Source of the DNA: Candidatus Iainarchaeum sp.
GTDB lineage: Archaea > Iainarchaeota > Iainarchaeia > Iainarchaeales > JAFGBZ01
Direction of reading: 5' to 3'
Assembly: GCA_016218635.1 (NCBI GenBank)
Contig: JACRDJ010000029.1
Coordinates: 1-13,109, forward strand
DNA: 13,109 bases
The notes under the pieces were generated by a model, which was given only the letters and a program-made list of their open reading frames with translations, had not been told where the DNA came from and made no database searches. Of this stretch, positions 1 through 5,429 are shown one piece after another. Position 1 is the first letter of the stretch. Each line of letters opens with the position of its first letter. Position numbers and translations under genes: made by a program.

Positions 1-1032
1 ACTACCGGCAATCACTCGGTGTTTGTGAGAAGCCGCCAGGGCATTTTGGCCAAGCGGGTTGATGAATTGCGAACTGAGGACGTATTGGTGGACTTGCCCT
101 ATAAAGTCAACCGGACCACTTCAAAGTCTGAAGTGCGCGCACATGAGTTCAGCGGGATGGTCCACTCAGGGGTGCTTCCGGTTTATGAAAAAAACACCCA
201 GGAAATCTATGAATTGGCAGTAGCCGGCCGGATGAGTGCACGGGAGGCAGCCCAGGCAACCGGCAGGGACGTGACAACGGCGTATGGCTGGAGAAAGGGG
301 GGATTCAAGCCTTATTTTTGTAAGTATCACGAAATGGGCATTCCGAACGAGGTTACTTTGTCTTCCGATTTAATGCGATTGTTTGGGTACTATTTGGCCG
401 AAGGATATTCCCGAAGCGAACTTGATTTCTGTTTTGGTGCCAGGGAAAACCGCCTGATTGAGGATGTTTCGGATTCGATGAAGCGCGTATTCAATGTCCT
501 GCCGGATTCGCTTACTTTCACCCAAAACCGCTGCAATGTGGTTTATCATAAAAAGCCGCTCGCGGTTTTTTTTGCGAAATACTGTGGAAAAGGGGCGCAC
601 CACAAAAGACTTCCATCATTTTTTTTCGAGTTGCCTAAGGAACTGTTTCTTTCCTTTTTGAAAGCGTACATTGACGGGGGCGGGTATGAGGACCGGCAGG
701 GACGCTTGGAGGTGACTTCGGTCAGCAAGCAACTGATTATGGATCTGAACTGGCTTTGCCGGATGCACGGGATTAAGTCTTATGTTCATTCATTTGTTGC
801 CCCGGCGGGAAGAACGATCAACGGCGGAAAACCGTTGCGTGAAACCCTTGCCTATCGGTTGGGCATCGGGAAGACCAACAATCCGTTTGCGTTGGAAAAA
901 AAGGCACCCGCGCAGGGTCTGGCACGCATTAAACGCATTGTGAAAAAGCCGTTTGATGGTTTCGTTTACGATTTGTGCGGCTGCGAGGAAGAGGCTTTTT
1001 TTGGCGGAGAAACGCCTATTCTGCTTCATAAT
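1..1032 (+). mobile_element. Intein with LAGLIDADG homing endonuclease, inserted at D1 sensor-1 of CDC48
   Basis: The window opens in splicing block B: TGNH at codons 2-5 matches TxxH. Block F (VYDL...FF) and block G (ILLHN) end at 1032, and the next residue is Thr (+1), an accepted nucleophile. The host junction is A(A)|TNR, the sensor-1 motif of D1, a strongly conserved site typical for inteins. The endonuclease has block C (LFGYYLAEGY, 379-408) with its acidic residue at 400-402, and block E (FLKAYIDGGG, about 655-684). In block E the residue that should be the second catalytic Asp is Gly (GGC at 679-681). A helix-turn-helix-like segment (about 205-306) lies between the splicing and endonuclease parts. 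Splicing residues look intact, so the intein probably still splices but may no longer home. Block A is outside the window. Confidence 0.93.
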
Positions 1033-2238
1033 ACCAACCGCATTAATTCCATTGATGAGGCCCTGCGCCGGCCCGGTCGCTTTGATCGCGAGATTGAAAT
1101 CGGGGTTCCCAGTGCGAAGGGTCGCAAGGAAATCCTGCAGATTCACTCCCGCGGAATGCCATTGGCTAAGAATGTGGACATGGATTATTTTGCTTCCGTT
1201 ACGCACGGGTTTGTGGGAGCGGATCTTGAATCGCTCACCAAGGAAGCGGCCATGAAGGCCCTGCGCCGTTACCTGCCTGAAATTAATCTGGAAGAGGAAA
1301 CCATTCCGCCCGAAGTGCTGGAGCGCCTGGAAGTCAAACGGGACGATTTTGCTTCCGCGTTAAAGGAAATCCAGCCCAGTGCGCTGCGCGAGGTTTCCGT
1401 GGAAGTTCCCAACGTGCGCTGGGAGCAGATCGGGGGATTGGAGGAAGTGAAGAGCGAACTCAAGCAGGCGGTGGAGTGGCCGATGAAGAAGCCGGAGGCA
1501 TTCCGCAAGATGGGAATCCGTCCGCCGAGAGGCATTCTGCTCTACGGGCCGAGCGGAACGGGAAAAACAATGCTGGCCCGCGCCGTGGCCACGGAATCGG
1601 AAGCCAACTTTATTTCCATCAAGGGGCCTCAATTGGTTTCCCAGTGGGTGGGTGAATCGGAACGGGGGGTCCGGAAGGTTTTCAAGCGCGCGCGCCAGGT
1701 TTCCCCGGTGGTGTTGTTTTTTGATGAAATTGATTCCATTGCGGCCGTTCGCGGGCACGGAACGGATTCCAATGTCACGGAGCGCATGCTCAATCAGCTG
1801 CTCACGGAACTCGATGGCATTGATCAGTTGAAGGATGTCGTGTTCATTGCGGCCACGAACCGGCCTGATCTCCTTGACCCCGGCCTGTTGCGGCCTGGCC
1901 GCGTGGACAAAGTGATTTTGGTGGGTGCTCCGGATGAGGTGGCCCGCGAATCCATTTTCCGCGTGCACACACAGGACGTTCCGCTCGATAAGGAGGTTTC
2001 CTTGCCGGAATTGGCTAAAATGACGCAGGGATACAGCGGGGCCGACATTGAGGGGCTGGTTCGGGAGGCTTCCCTGATACGCCTGCAGAAGTCTTCTTTT
2101 GTGGTTTCCAAGGTAAAAAAAGAGGATTTTCTGGCAGCCATGGAAAAAATCGCGGCCTCGATTTCGGAGGAAACGCACCAGGCCTATTCGGATTTCCGGA
2201 AAAAACTGGCGGACTTCAAACCATCCTACGTTCGCTGA
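1..2238 (+). CDS. CDC48/VAT-family AAA+ ATPase with intein (5' end missing)
   Basis: The frame is open from base 1, so the gene begins upstream. Codons 1-344 are the C-terminal part of an intein; the host protein resumes at Thr (1033-1035) with the end of the first AAA+ domain (D1: sensor-1 TNR, then RRPGRFDRE arginine-finger region). The second AAA+ domain (D2) is complete: Walker A GPSGTGKT at 1546-1569, Walker B LFFDEID near 1717-1737, sensor-1 ATNRPD and RPGR near 1850-1905. Two domains in this order mark the CDC48/p97/VAT family, hexameric unfoldases that feed substrates to the archaeal proteasome or remodel complexes. Odd points are NRI where D1 usually reads NRP, and Ser for the second Pro of the usual GPPGTGKT. 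The last residues (SYVR) do not form a C-terminal HbYX proteasome-docking motif. An oligo-T tract follows the TGA. The family call is secure; the N domain and the D1 Walker motifs lie outside the window. Confidence 0.95.
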   Translation, partial: TTGNHSVFVRSRQGILAKRVDELRTEDVLVDLPYKVNRTTSKSEVRAHEFSGMVHSGVLPVYEKNTQEIYELAVAGRMSAREAAQATGRDVTTAYGWRKGGFKPYFCKYHEMGIPNEVTLSSDLMRLFGYYLAEGYSRSELDFCFGARENRLIEDVSDSMKRVFNVLPDSLTFTQNRCNVVYHKKPLAVFFAKYCGKGAHHKRLPSFFFELPKELFLSFLKAYIDGGGYEDRQGRLEVTSVSKQLIMDLNWLCRMHGIKSYVHSFVAPAGRTINGGKPLRETLAYRLGIGKTNNPFALEKKAPAQGLARIKRIVKKPFDGFVYDLCGCEEEAFFGGETPILLHNTNRINSIDEALRRPGRFDREIEIGVPSAKGRKEILQIHSRGMPLAKNVDMDYFASVTHGFVGADLESLTKEAAMKALRRYLPEINLEEETIPPEVLERLEVKRDDFASALKEIQPSALREVSVEVPNVRWEQIGGLEEVKSELKQAVEWPMKKPEAFRKMGIRPPRGILLYGPSGTGKTMLARAVATESEANFISIKGPQLVSQWVGESERGVRKVFKRARQVSPVVLFFDEIDSIAAVRGHGTDSNVTERMLNQLLTELDGIDQLKDVVFIAATNRPDLLDPGLLRPGRVDKVILVGAPDEVARESIFRVHTQDVPLDKEVSLPELAKMTQGYSGADIEGLVREASLIRLQKSSFVVSKVKKEDFLAAMEKIAASISEETHQAYSDFRKKLADFKPSYVR

Positions 2239-2242
2239 ACCC

Positions 2243-2253
2243 TTATTTTTTTT
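2243..2253 (+). terminator. Oligo-T terminator of CDC48 gene
   Basis: An uninterrupted run of eight T (2246-2253) begins 8 nt after the CDC48 stop. Archaeal RNA polymerase ends transcripts at such oligo-T tracts without needing a hairpin. The next features are on the other strand. Confidence 0.55.
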
Positions 2254-2280
2254 GAGCGGAAAATTTCGGAGAATGAGATT

Positions 2281-2313
2281 TTTTAAAAGAAAATGAGGGG
2301 GCGGTTAAGCCCC
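2281..2313 (-). terminator. Stem plus T-rich tail after the micro-ORF
   Basis: GGGGC (2298-2302) pairs with GCCCC (2309-2313) across a 6-nt loop. Read on the minus strand, the stem is followed by CTCATTTTCTTTT. It begins about 25 nt after the micro-ORF stop. The stem is short, so this is a modest prediction. Confidence 0.35.
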
Positions 2314-2337
2314 GGATTCATTTTCATGATGAGTTAA

Positions 2338-2373
2338 TTATTTCTTCTTCTTTTTCTTCTTGGCTGCAGCCAT
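2338..2373 (-). CDS. Micro-ORF: 11-residue lysine-tail peptide (MAAA followed by seven Lys)
   Basis: On the minus strand an ATG at 2373-2371 starts MAAAKKKKKKK and ends with TAA at 2340-2338. It is preceded by GGGGTGA (2386-2380), a strong match to the archaeal Shine-Dalgarno core GGTGA, with 7 nt to the ATG. Upstream, at about 2440-2450, the minus strand reads GAAACATTTAAATG, which resembles a BRE/TATA element. Downstream lies a 5-bp stem with a T-rich tail (2313-2281). The full set of expression signals around such a tiny frame is what supports it; there is no homology. A translated regulatory leader or the remnant of a longer lysine-tailed protein are alternatives. The product would be a strongly basic peptide that could bind nucleic acid, but no function can be assigned. 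Confidence 0.45.
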   Translation of the reverse strand: MAAAKKKKKKK

Positions 2374-2399
2374 GGTAATTCACCCCTTTTTCAATTAAA

Positions 2400-2577
2400 A
2401 AAAACTTTAATTGATGTTCTCAATAGAATTAAACTGCATTTAAATGTTTCTTTTCCGCGAATTTTTTTTTCGGGCGGATTTTTTTTCAGCCGAATGCGTT
2501 TTTTTGTATTTTTTTCCAAAAAAATCCGTTATTTTTTCCCAAGAATGGTTTTTTTTTTTTGCGTGATTTTTTTTTCT
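2400..2577. other. AT-rich gap with repeated T tracts, no gene seen
   Basis: Between the micro-ORF promoter region and the site-2 protease stop, the plus strand has T runs at 2462-2470 (9), 2479-2486 (8), 2499-2505 (7), 2509-2515 (7), 2532-2537 (6), 2549-2560 (12) and 2567-2575 (9), plus an A7 at 2518-2524. No coding frame with a plausible start or ribosome binding site was found. The tracts could stop plus-strand read-through toward the minus-strand protease gene or bend the DNA; both are inference. Confidence 0.5.
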
Positions 2578-3177
2578 TCAGAGCAAAAACCATGCGGCCA
2601 GCGGAACGAAGAAGACTCCCCACACCAGCGGGTTCCATTTGAATACCTTGCTGCCGTCGAGTTCCCATATGGGGATGAGGTTGAAGAGGGCCAGGAAGAG
2701 ATTCACGTATGCGGTGACGGAAAGGATGCGGGCCAGGTAGAGGTCGGAAACCAGGGTGTTCATCAGGATGGCTATTATGGCCACAGCGATGTTGGTGGCG
2801 GGGCCGGCAAGGGAAATGAGCCCGTTTTGTTTTCTGGAAATGGGTTTGTTCCCGTAAATGTAGACCGCTCCGGGGGCCGCGAACACGACTCCGAGCACGA
2901 GTGAGAATATGGCGGCGATCAGGAGCATGTGCGGCCACATGCGGTATTCGGCGTGGGCCCCGAAATGCTTGGCCAGCGTTCGGTGCGCCATTTCATGGAA
3001 GACGAATCCGGTCCCGGTGGCAATGAGGGCGATGGGAAGGATGTTGATGAATTCGAACCCTCCCGTCAGTCCCCCGCTGGCGAGGCGGATGAGACTGAAG
3101 TTGCTCATCACCCATGTGAAGGCCAGGCTGATCGTCAGCCAGCTGATGAACAGGTCATTGATTTCGCGTTTTTTCAT
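2578..3177 (-). CDS. Site-2 protease family intramembrane zinc metalloprotease (M50)
   Basis: This 199-residue membrane protein has about six hydrophobic segments. The zinc-binding HExxH is HEMAH at residues 61-65 in the second helix, and the third metal ligand is Asp174 in the motif NLIPIWELDGSK, the family's NPxxxxDG-like signature in the fifth. A GPATN segment (125-129) precedes the C-terminal core, as is usual in M50 enzymes. There is no PDZ domain, and the length fits minimal archaeal site-2 proteases. These enzymes cut single-pass membrane proteins inside the bilayer, often to release transcription factors or clear signal peptides. The ATG at 3177 has no clear ribosome binding site; a TATA-like ATTTAAGG at 3212-3205 fits a leaderless or nearly leaderless message. 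The gene is divergent from the pilin-like operon at 3307, with the palindrome 3258-3273 between them. The family is clear; the substrate is unknown. Confidence 0.92.
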   Translation of the reverse strand: MKKREINDLFISWLTISLAFTWVMSNFSLIRLASGGLTGGFEFINILPIALIATGTGFVFHEMAHRTLAKHFGAHAEYRMWPHMLLIAAIFSLVLGVVFAAPGAVYIYGNKPISRKQNGLISLAGPATNIAVAIIAILMNTLVSDLYLARILSVTAYVNLFLALFNLIPIWELDGSKVFKWNPLVWGVFFVPLAAWFLL

Positions 3178-3254
3178 TTCAGTATGCTTGGTTGAAGGAA
3201 ACTGCCTTAAATGGTTCAGGGGGGTCCGTTCCCTTCCCTTACCAAACGTATTGA

Positions 3255-3283
3255 TATTCGTTGATTGACGAATACTATTTAAT
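3255..3283 (+). promoter_or_regulatory. Operator palindrome O1 and TATA box of the four-gene operon
   Basis: TTCGTTGATTGACGAA at 3258-3273 is an inverted repeat (TATTCGT/ACGAATA with a 6-bp centre) and matches the perfect palindrome at 5412-5427 in 14 of 16 bases. A TATA-like TATTTAAT follows at 3276-3283, about 27 nt before the ATG at 3307, the spacing expected for a leaderless archaeal transcript. A regulator bound here would lie over the TFB/TBP site. The site also sits upstream of the divergent site-2 protease gene. Confidence 0.7.
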
Positions 3284-3306
3284 GGCTTTGGGGGCTGGTT
3301 TGGAGT

Positions 3307-3813
3307 ATGCGGGGCTTTCTTTCCCTGGGGTTTTGGTTGATGGTGGCGGTAGTGCTGGCAGGCCTGGGAGGCATTGATTTGCTCATGAAGGAGGATTATG
3401 GATATCAGTCCGCGGTTTTTTCGGTTTCGGAATCGCTTTCGTTTGAGCGGGCATGGCTGGAGCAGGCGGTGGATGAAGCGGTGCGGAGTGCGCTGGATGC
3501 TTCGGCGGAAAGCGGGTTGTTTGATCCCCTGCTGGTGCGTGAGCGGGTGATGAATTCGGTAATGGCGGTTTTGGATTCTTTTCCGTGTGCGTTCGGGGAC
3601 GGAGTGTCTTTTTCCCGGGAGGCATTCTCGGAGCGTTCGCTGGTTTGGGTGAAGGCGGGAACCGATTCGTACCGGATGCGTTATTCTTTTTTTTGCACGG
3701 CCCCGGACCGGTTTCTTTCCTGTGAACTGGACGGGGAAGACTTCTCGCTTTCATTTCGCCTGCCCTGTGATTATTCTGTTGAGCGGGAGGGATCATTTCG
3801 TGCTGGTGTATGA
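3307..3813 (+). CDS. Single-pass membrane-anchored protein, pilin-operon gene 1
   Basis: The product has 168 residues. A hydrophobic segment at about residues 5-27 is followed by a predicted extracytoplasmic part with a long amphipathic stretch (about 39-70) and four cysteines, which could form disulfides. It begins MRGF, as does gene 3 of the same operon, followed by a membrane helix, recalling pilin-like or minor-pseudopilin architecture, but no QxSxE class III motif is present and no family is recognised. The ATG at 3307 lies about 27 nt after a TATA box; the GGAG just before it is too close to act as a ribosome binding site, so a leaderless start is likely. It is the first of four genes that overlap or abut, and it shares the operator sequence with the class III pilin genes that converge from the other side. 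The function is unknown. Confidence 0.75.
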   Translation: MRGFLSLGFWLMVAVVLAGLGGIDLLMKEDYGYQSAVFSVSESLSFERAWLEQAVDEAVRSALDASAESGLFDPLLVRERVMNSVMAVLDSFPCAFGDGVSFSREAFSERSLVWVKAGTDSYRMRYSFFCTAPDRFLSCELDGEDFSLSFRLPCDYSVEREGSFRAGV

Positions 3814-4042
3814 GTTTATGATTTCGTTTCTGGCGGTGTGCGTGTGGGTGGCCTTCCTGGTGGGGGGACTGATTTTTCTGAACGGAAAGATGATGGAATG
3901 GGGTGCGGTCTGGGTTGCGGGAATTCACTCCGATTTTTGCAGGGCGTGGCGGATGGTAGTGGAAGCGGAGGGCCTGCATTCGAAAAGTGTTGCGTGCGAA
4001 GCGGGTGTACCCGGAATGCCGGTGAATGCCTTGGATAGGTGA
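3800..4042 (+). CDS. Small single-pass membrane protein, pilin-operon gene 2
   Basis: The product is an 80-residue protein with one membrane helix near the N-terminus (about residues 7-28) and a short downstream part with two cysteines. The chosen start is GTG at 3800, because GGGAGGGATC at 3785-3794 provides a ribosome binding site about 9 nt upstream; GTG 3806 and ATG 3818 are in-frame alternatives that would shorten the N-terminus by 2 or 6 residues. It overlaps gene 1 by 14 nt, indicating translational coupling. Its stop codon TGA (4040-4042) forms part of the AGGTGA ribosome binding site of gene 3. No family is recognised; from its place it is likely a minor component or assembly factor of the same surface structure. 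Confidence 0.6.
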   Translation: MLVYEFMISFLAVCVWVAFLVGGLIFLNGKMMEWGAVWVAGIHSDFCRAWRMVVEAEGLHSKSVACEAGVPGMPVNALDR

Positions 4043-4046
4043 ATGC

Positions 4047-4517
4047 ATGCGCGGGTTTTCCTTGCTGAGTGTTTCGCTGGTGGTGCTGGTGAGTCTGCTG
4101 GTGCTTCTGCTGGTGCTGGAGCAGGCGGTTCTTCATGTTCGTTCCTGGACGGATTTCCGTTCGCGCGTGGCGGATTCCCAGCAGACGTTCGCGGTTTCCG
4201 TTTCCCTGCTGCATGCGCGGGATGTGAACGCGCCGGGAAATGGCCTGGCGTGGTGGGACCCGGAACGAAAGCGGGTGATGCGGGGGGTGGTGGATCCCGT
4301 GCTCTGGGATTCACTTGAATCGGATGCGACTCTTTTTCCGGAGGGGCTGAATGCATTGGAGCTTCGTTTTCCGGATGGTGCGGTCCGCCGGATCGAATCC
4401 GGGTTTGCTGAAAGTTCAGATTGCCGGGTGGTGAACCGTCTGGTGTGGGTGGCGGAGCTGCCGCGGTGGCGTAAGGCCCTGCTGCGCATGGAATTCTGCG
4501 GGGGGAACCGGGCATGA
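4047..4517 (+). CDS. Single-pass membrane-anchored protein, pilin-operon gene 3
   Basis: The product has 156 residues and begins MRGFSLLSVS followed by a very hydrophobic helix (to about residue 27), then a predicted extracytoplasmic domain with two late cysteines. The N-terminal pattern GFSLL before a long hydrophobic stretch looks like a type IV pilin or pseudopilin prepilin (compare GFTLIE), although the usual Glu at +5 is absent. The ATG at 4047 was chosen over an in-frame ATG at 4026 because AGGTGA (4037-4042) lies 4 nt upstream and the later start puts the hydrophobic helix at the N-terminus. Its TGA overlaps the next ATG as ATGA (4514-4517). No named family is assigned; the pilin-like reading is inference from layout. 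Confidence 0.68.
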   Translation: MRGFSLLSVSLVVLVSLLVLLLVLEQAVLHVRSWTDFRSRVADSQQTFAVSVSLLHARDVNAPGNGLAWWDPERKRVMRGVVDPVLWDSLESDATLFPEGLNALELRFPDGAVRRIESGFAESSDCRVVNRLVWVAELPRWRKALLRMEFCGGNRA

Positions 4518-4828
4518 TGGAGTGGGAATGGGTGATTGGTTTTTTGCTGGTGTTGGGGGTACTGCTGGCCTGGAATGGTTTTTTTGTTTCCGGTTCTTCT
4601 GCATGGGTGGAACTGGGCGTGGATGATGTGCTGCTGGTGAGCGGGTATTCGGATTCCCTGAGTGCGGATTCGCTGGCGGGTGATGCTCGGCTGGTTTTAG
4701 GAGAACGGTTTGAACTGCGCGTGAACGGGAAAATGATTCATTTCTGTGATTCCTGTGCGGGGTCGGCCCGTGTATGCCGTTCCGTCCTCCGCGGAAGCGA
4801 TTCCGTCATTTTATGCGGGTTCGATTAG
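4514..4828 (+). CDS. Small membrane-anchored protein with cysteine pairs, pilin-operon gene 4
   Basis: The product has 104 residues: one N-terminal hydrophobic helix (about 6-25) and a compact beta-rich-looking domain ending in CDSC plus two further cysteines, the last near the C-terminus. Four cysteines in about 25 residues suggest disulfides or a metal site outside the cell. The start overlaps the previous stop as ATGA, and an ATG one codon later is also possible. The 3' end overlaps the convergent pilin gene by 18 nt (4811-4828), so the two operons meet with no spacer. No family is recognised. Confidence 0.65.
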   Translation: MMEWEWVIGFLLVLGVLLAWNGFFVSGSSAWVELGVDDVLLVSGYSDSLSADSLAGDARLVLGERFELRVNGKMIHFCDSCAGSARVCRSVLRGSDSVILCGFD

Positions 4829-5215
4829 AATCTGTTCGTTTTCCCGCCTTAGCCGGATTTGAAATGAAGCGGGAACCGTTTGCAGGTTTGCCTGCAAGGG
4901 AATGGGTGCCTGAATCGTGAAGTTTTTTTCCTTTCCTTTAAACCGAACGGAAAGGGCGAGGCTATTTTCCCGGGCTTCCATTTCCCATTCTCCGTGGTGG
5001 CTGCCCTGAATGGTTTGCGTGGAGGATTCCCCGAGTGCGGAGAGGCTATGGGTGCTTTCTTTTATTTCCTGCATGAACTGCCGGGCGGACTGGATTTCCT
5101 GGGTCCATTGGGCGGCCTGCAGGATCTGCTGGGTTCCTAAAAGAAACGCGGTTAGCATGCCGGCGCTGGCGGCCAGGATCAGCAGGAATTCAATGCTGAT
5201 TTGTCCGGTTTTCAC
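4811..5215 (-). CDS. Class III signal peptide (QxSxE) pilin-like protein
   Basis: The 134-residue product starts MKTG and continues QISIEFLLILAA, an exact match to the archaeal class III signal motif QxSxExxxL. In this known group (Methanococcus Epd pilins) the prepilin peptidase EppA cuts before the Gln and the hydrophobic helix that follows packs into the pilus core. After the helix (about 6-28) comes an amphipathic, Gln-rich stretch and a beta-type C-terminal domain, giving a pilin of ordinary size with a head domain. The ATG at 5215 overlaps the TGA of the upstream 55-residue gene as ATGA, so both belong to one operon. The 3' end overlaps the convergent plus-strand operon by 18 nt. It could be a minor pilin rather than the main subunit. 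Confidence 0.85.
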   Translation of the reverse strand: MKTGQISIEFLLILAASAGMLTAFLLGTQQILQAAQWTQEIQSARQFMQEIKESTHSLSALGESSTQTIQGSHHGEWEMEARENSLALSVRFKGKEKNFTIQAPIPLQANLQTVPASFQIRLRRENEQILIEPA

Positions 5216-5379
5216 CCGATTTCACTGATGGTGTTGAAAATGTCCTGGGTTTTTTGGTTGATGACTGCGCTTCCGCTGGCCGTGGTTTTCTGGAGCTGGG
5301 ATACAATAACCAGTCCGATGGCCACCAGGGCTGCGAGGATGATGATGAGTTCAATTGAGATTTGGGCTTTTTGGTCCAT
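5212..5379 (-). CDS. Small class III signal peptide pilin (55 residues)
   Basis: Translation from ATG 5379 gives MDQKAQISIELIIILAAL followed by about 36 residues and TGA at 5214-5212. QISIE at residues 6-10 is the QxSxE class III motif; the hydrophobic helix spans about 10-28 and the rest is a short polar tail ending ISEIG. Mature length would be about 50 residues, in the range of the small Euryarchaeal major pilins of this class. The start lies 25 nt from a TATA box (TTTATATG, 5408-5401), and no ribosome binding site is visible, so the mRNA is probably leaderless. It is the first gene of the minus-strand operon and its TGA overlaps the next ATG. As the shorter, promoter-proximal member, it is the better candidate for the main pilus subunit. 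Confidence 0.85.
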   Translation of the reverse strand: MDQKAQISIELIIILAALVAIGLVIVSQLQKTTASGSAVINQKTQDIFNTISEIG

Positions 5380-5387
5380 ACTCTGCT

Positions 5388-5427
5388 ATTCGTCAAAAAG
5401 CATATAAATATTTCGTCAATTGACGAA
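5388..5427 (-). promoter_or_regulatory. Operator O2 (perfect palindrome), TATA box and extra half-site
   Basis: TTCGTCAATTGACGAA at 5412-5427 is a perfect 16-bp palindrome. The minus-strand TATA box TTTATATG (5408-5401) follows directly, and a further half-site TTCGTCAA (5389-5396) lies between TATA and the ATG at 5379. The TATA is thus flanked by binding sequences on both sides, a classic repressor layout, although activation from the upstream site is possible. The palindrome begins 3 bp beyond the stop codon of the winged-helix gene. Confidence 0.75.
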
Positions 5428-5429
5428 CA

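Noticed and set aside
1360..2178. Minus-strand open frame of 272 codons opposite the CDC48 D2 domain
   Set aside because: It lies entirely antisense to a well-supported AAA+ domain, has no recognisable motif and its composition (many Arg, His, Gln) is that of a shadow frame.
2494..2904. Plus-strand frame across the T tracts and the protease 3' end
   Set aside because: Its Phe-rich start is just translated T runs and the rest is antisense to the M50 core.
3383..4515. Pro/His/Arg-rich minus-strand frames opposite the four-gene operon
   Set aside because: Composition typical of the antisense of GC-rich genes; no start signals, while the plus-strand genes have coupled starts and membrane helices.
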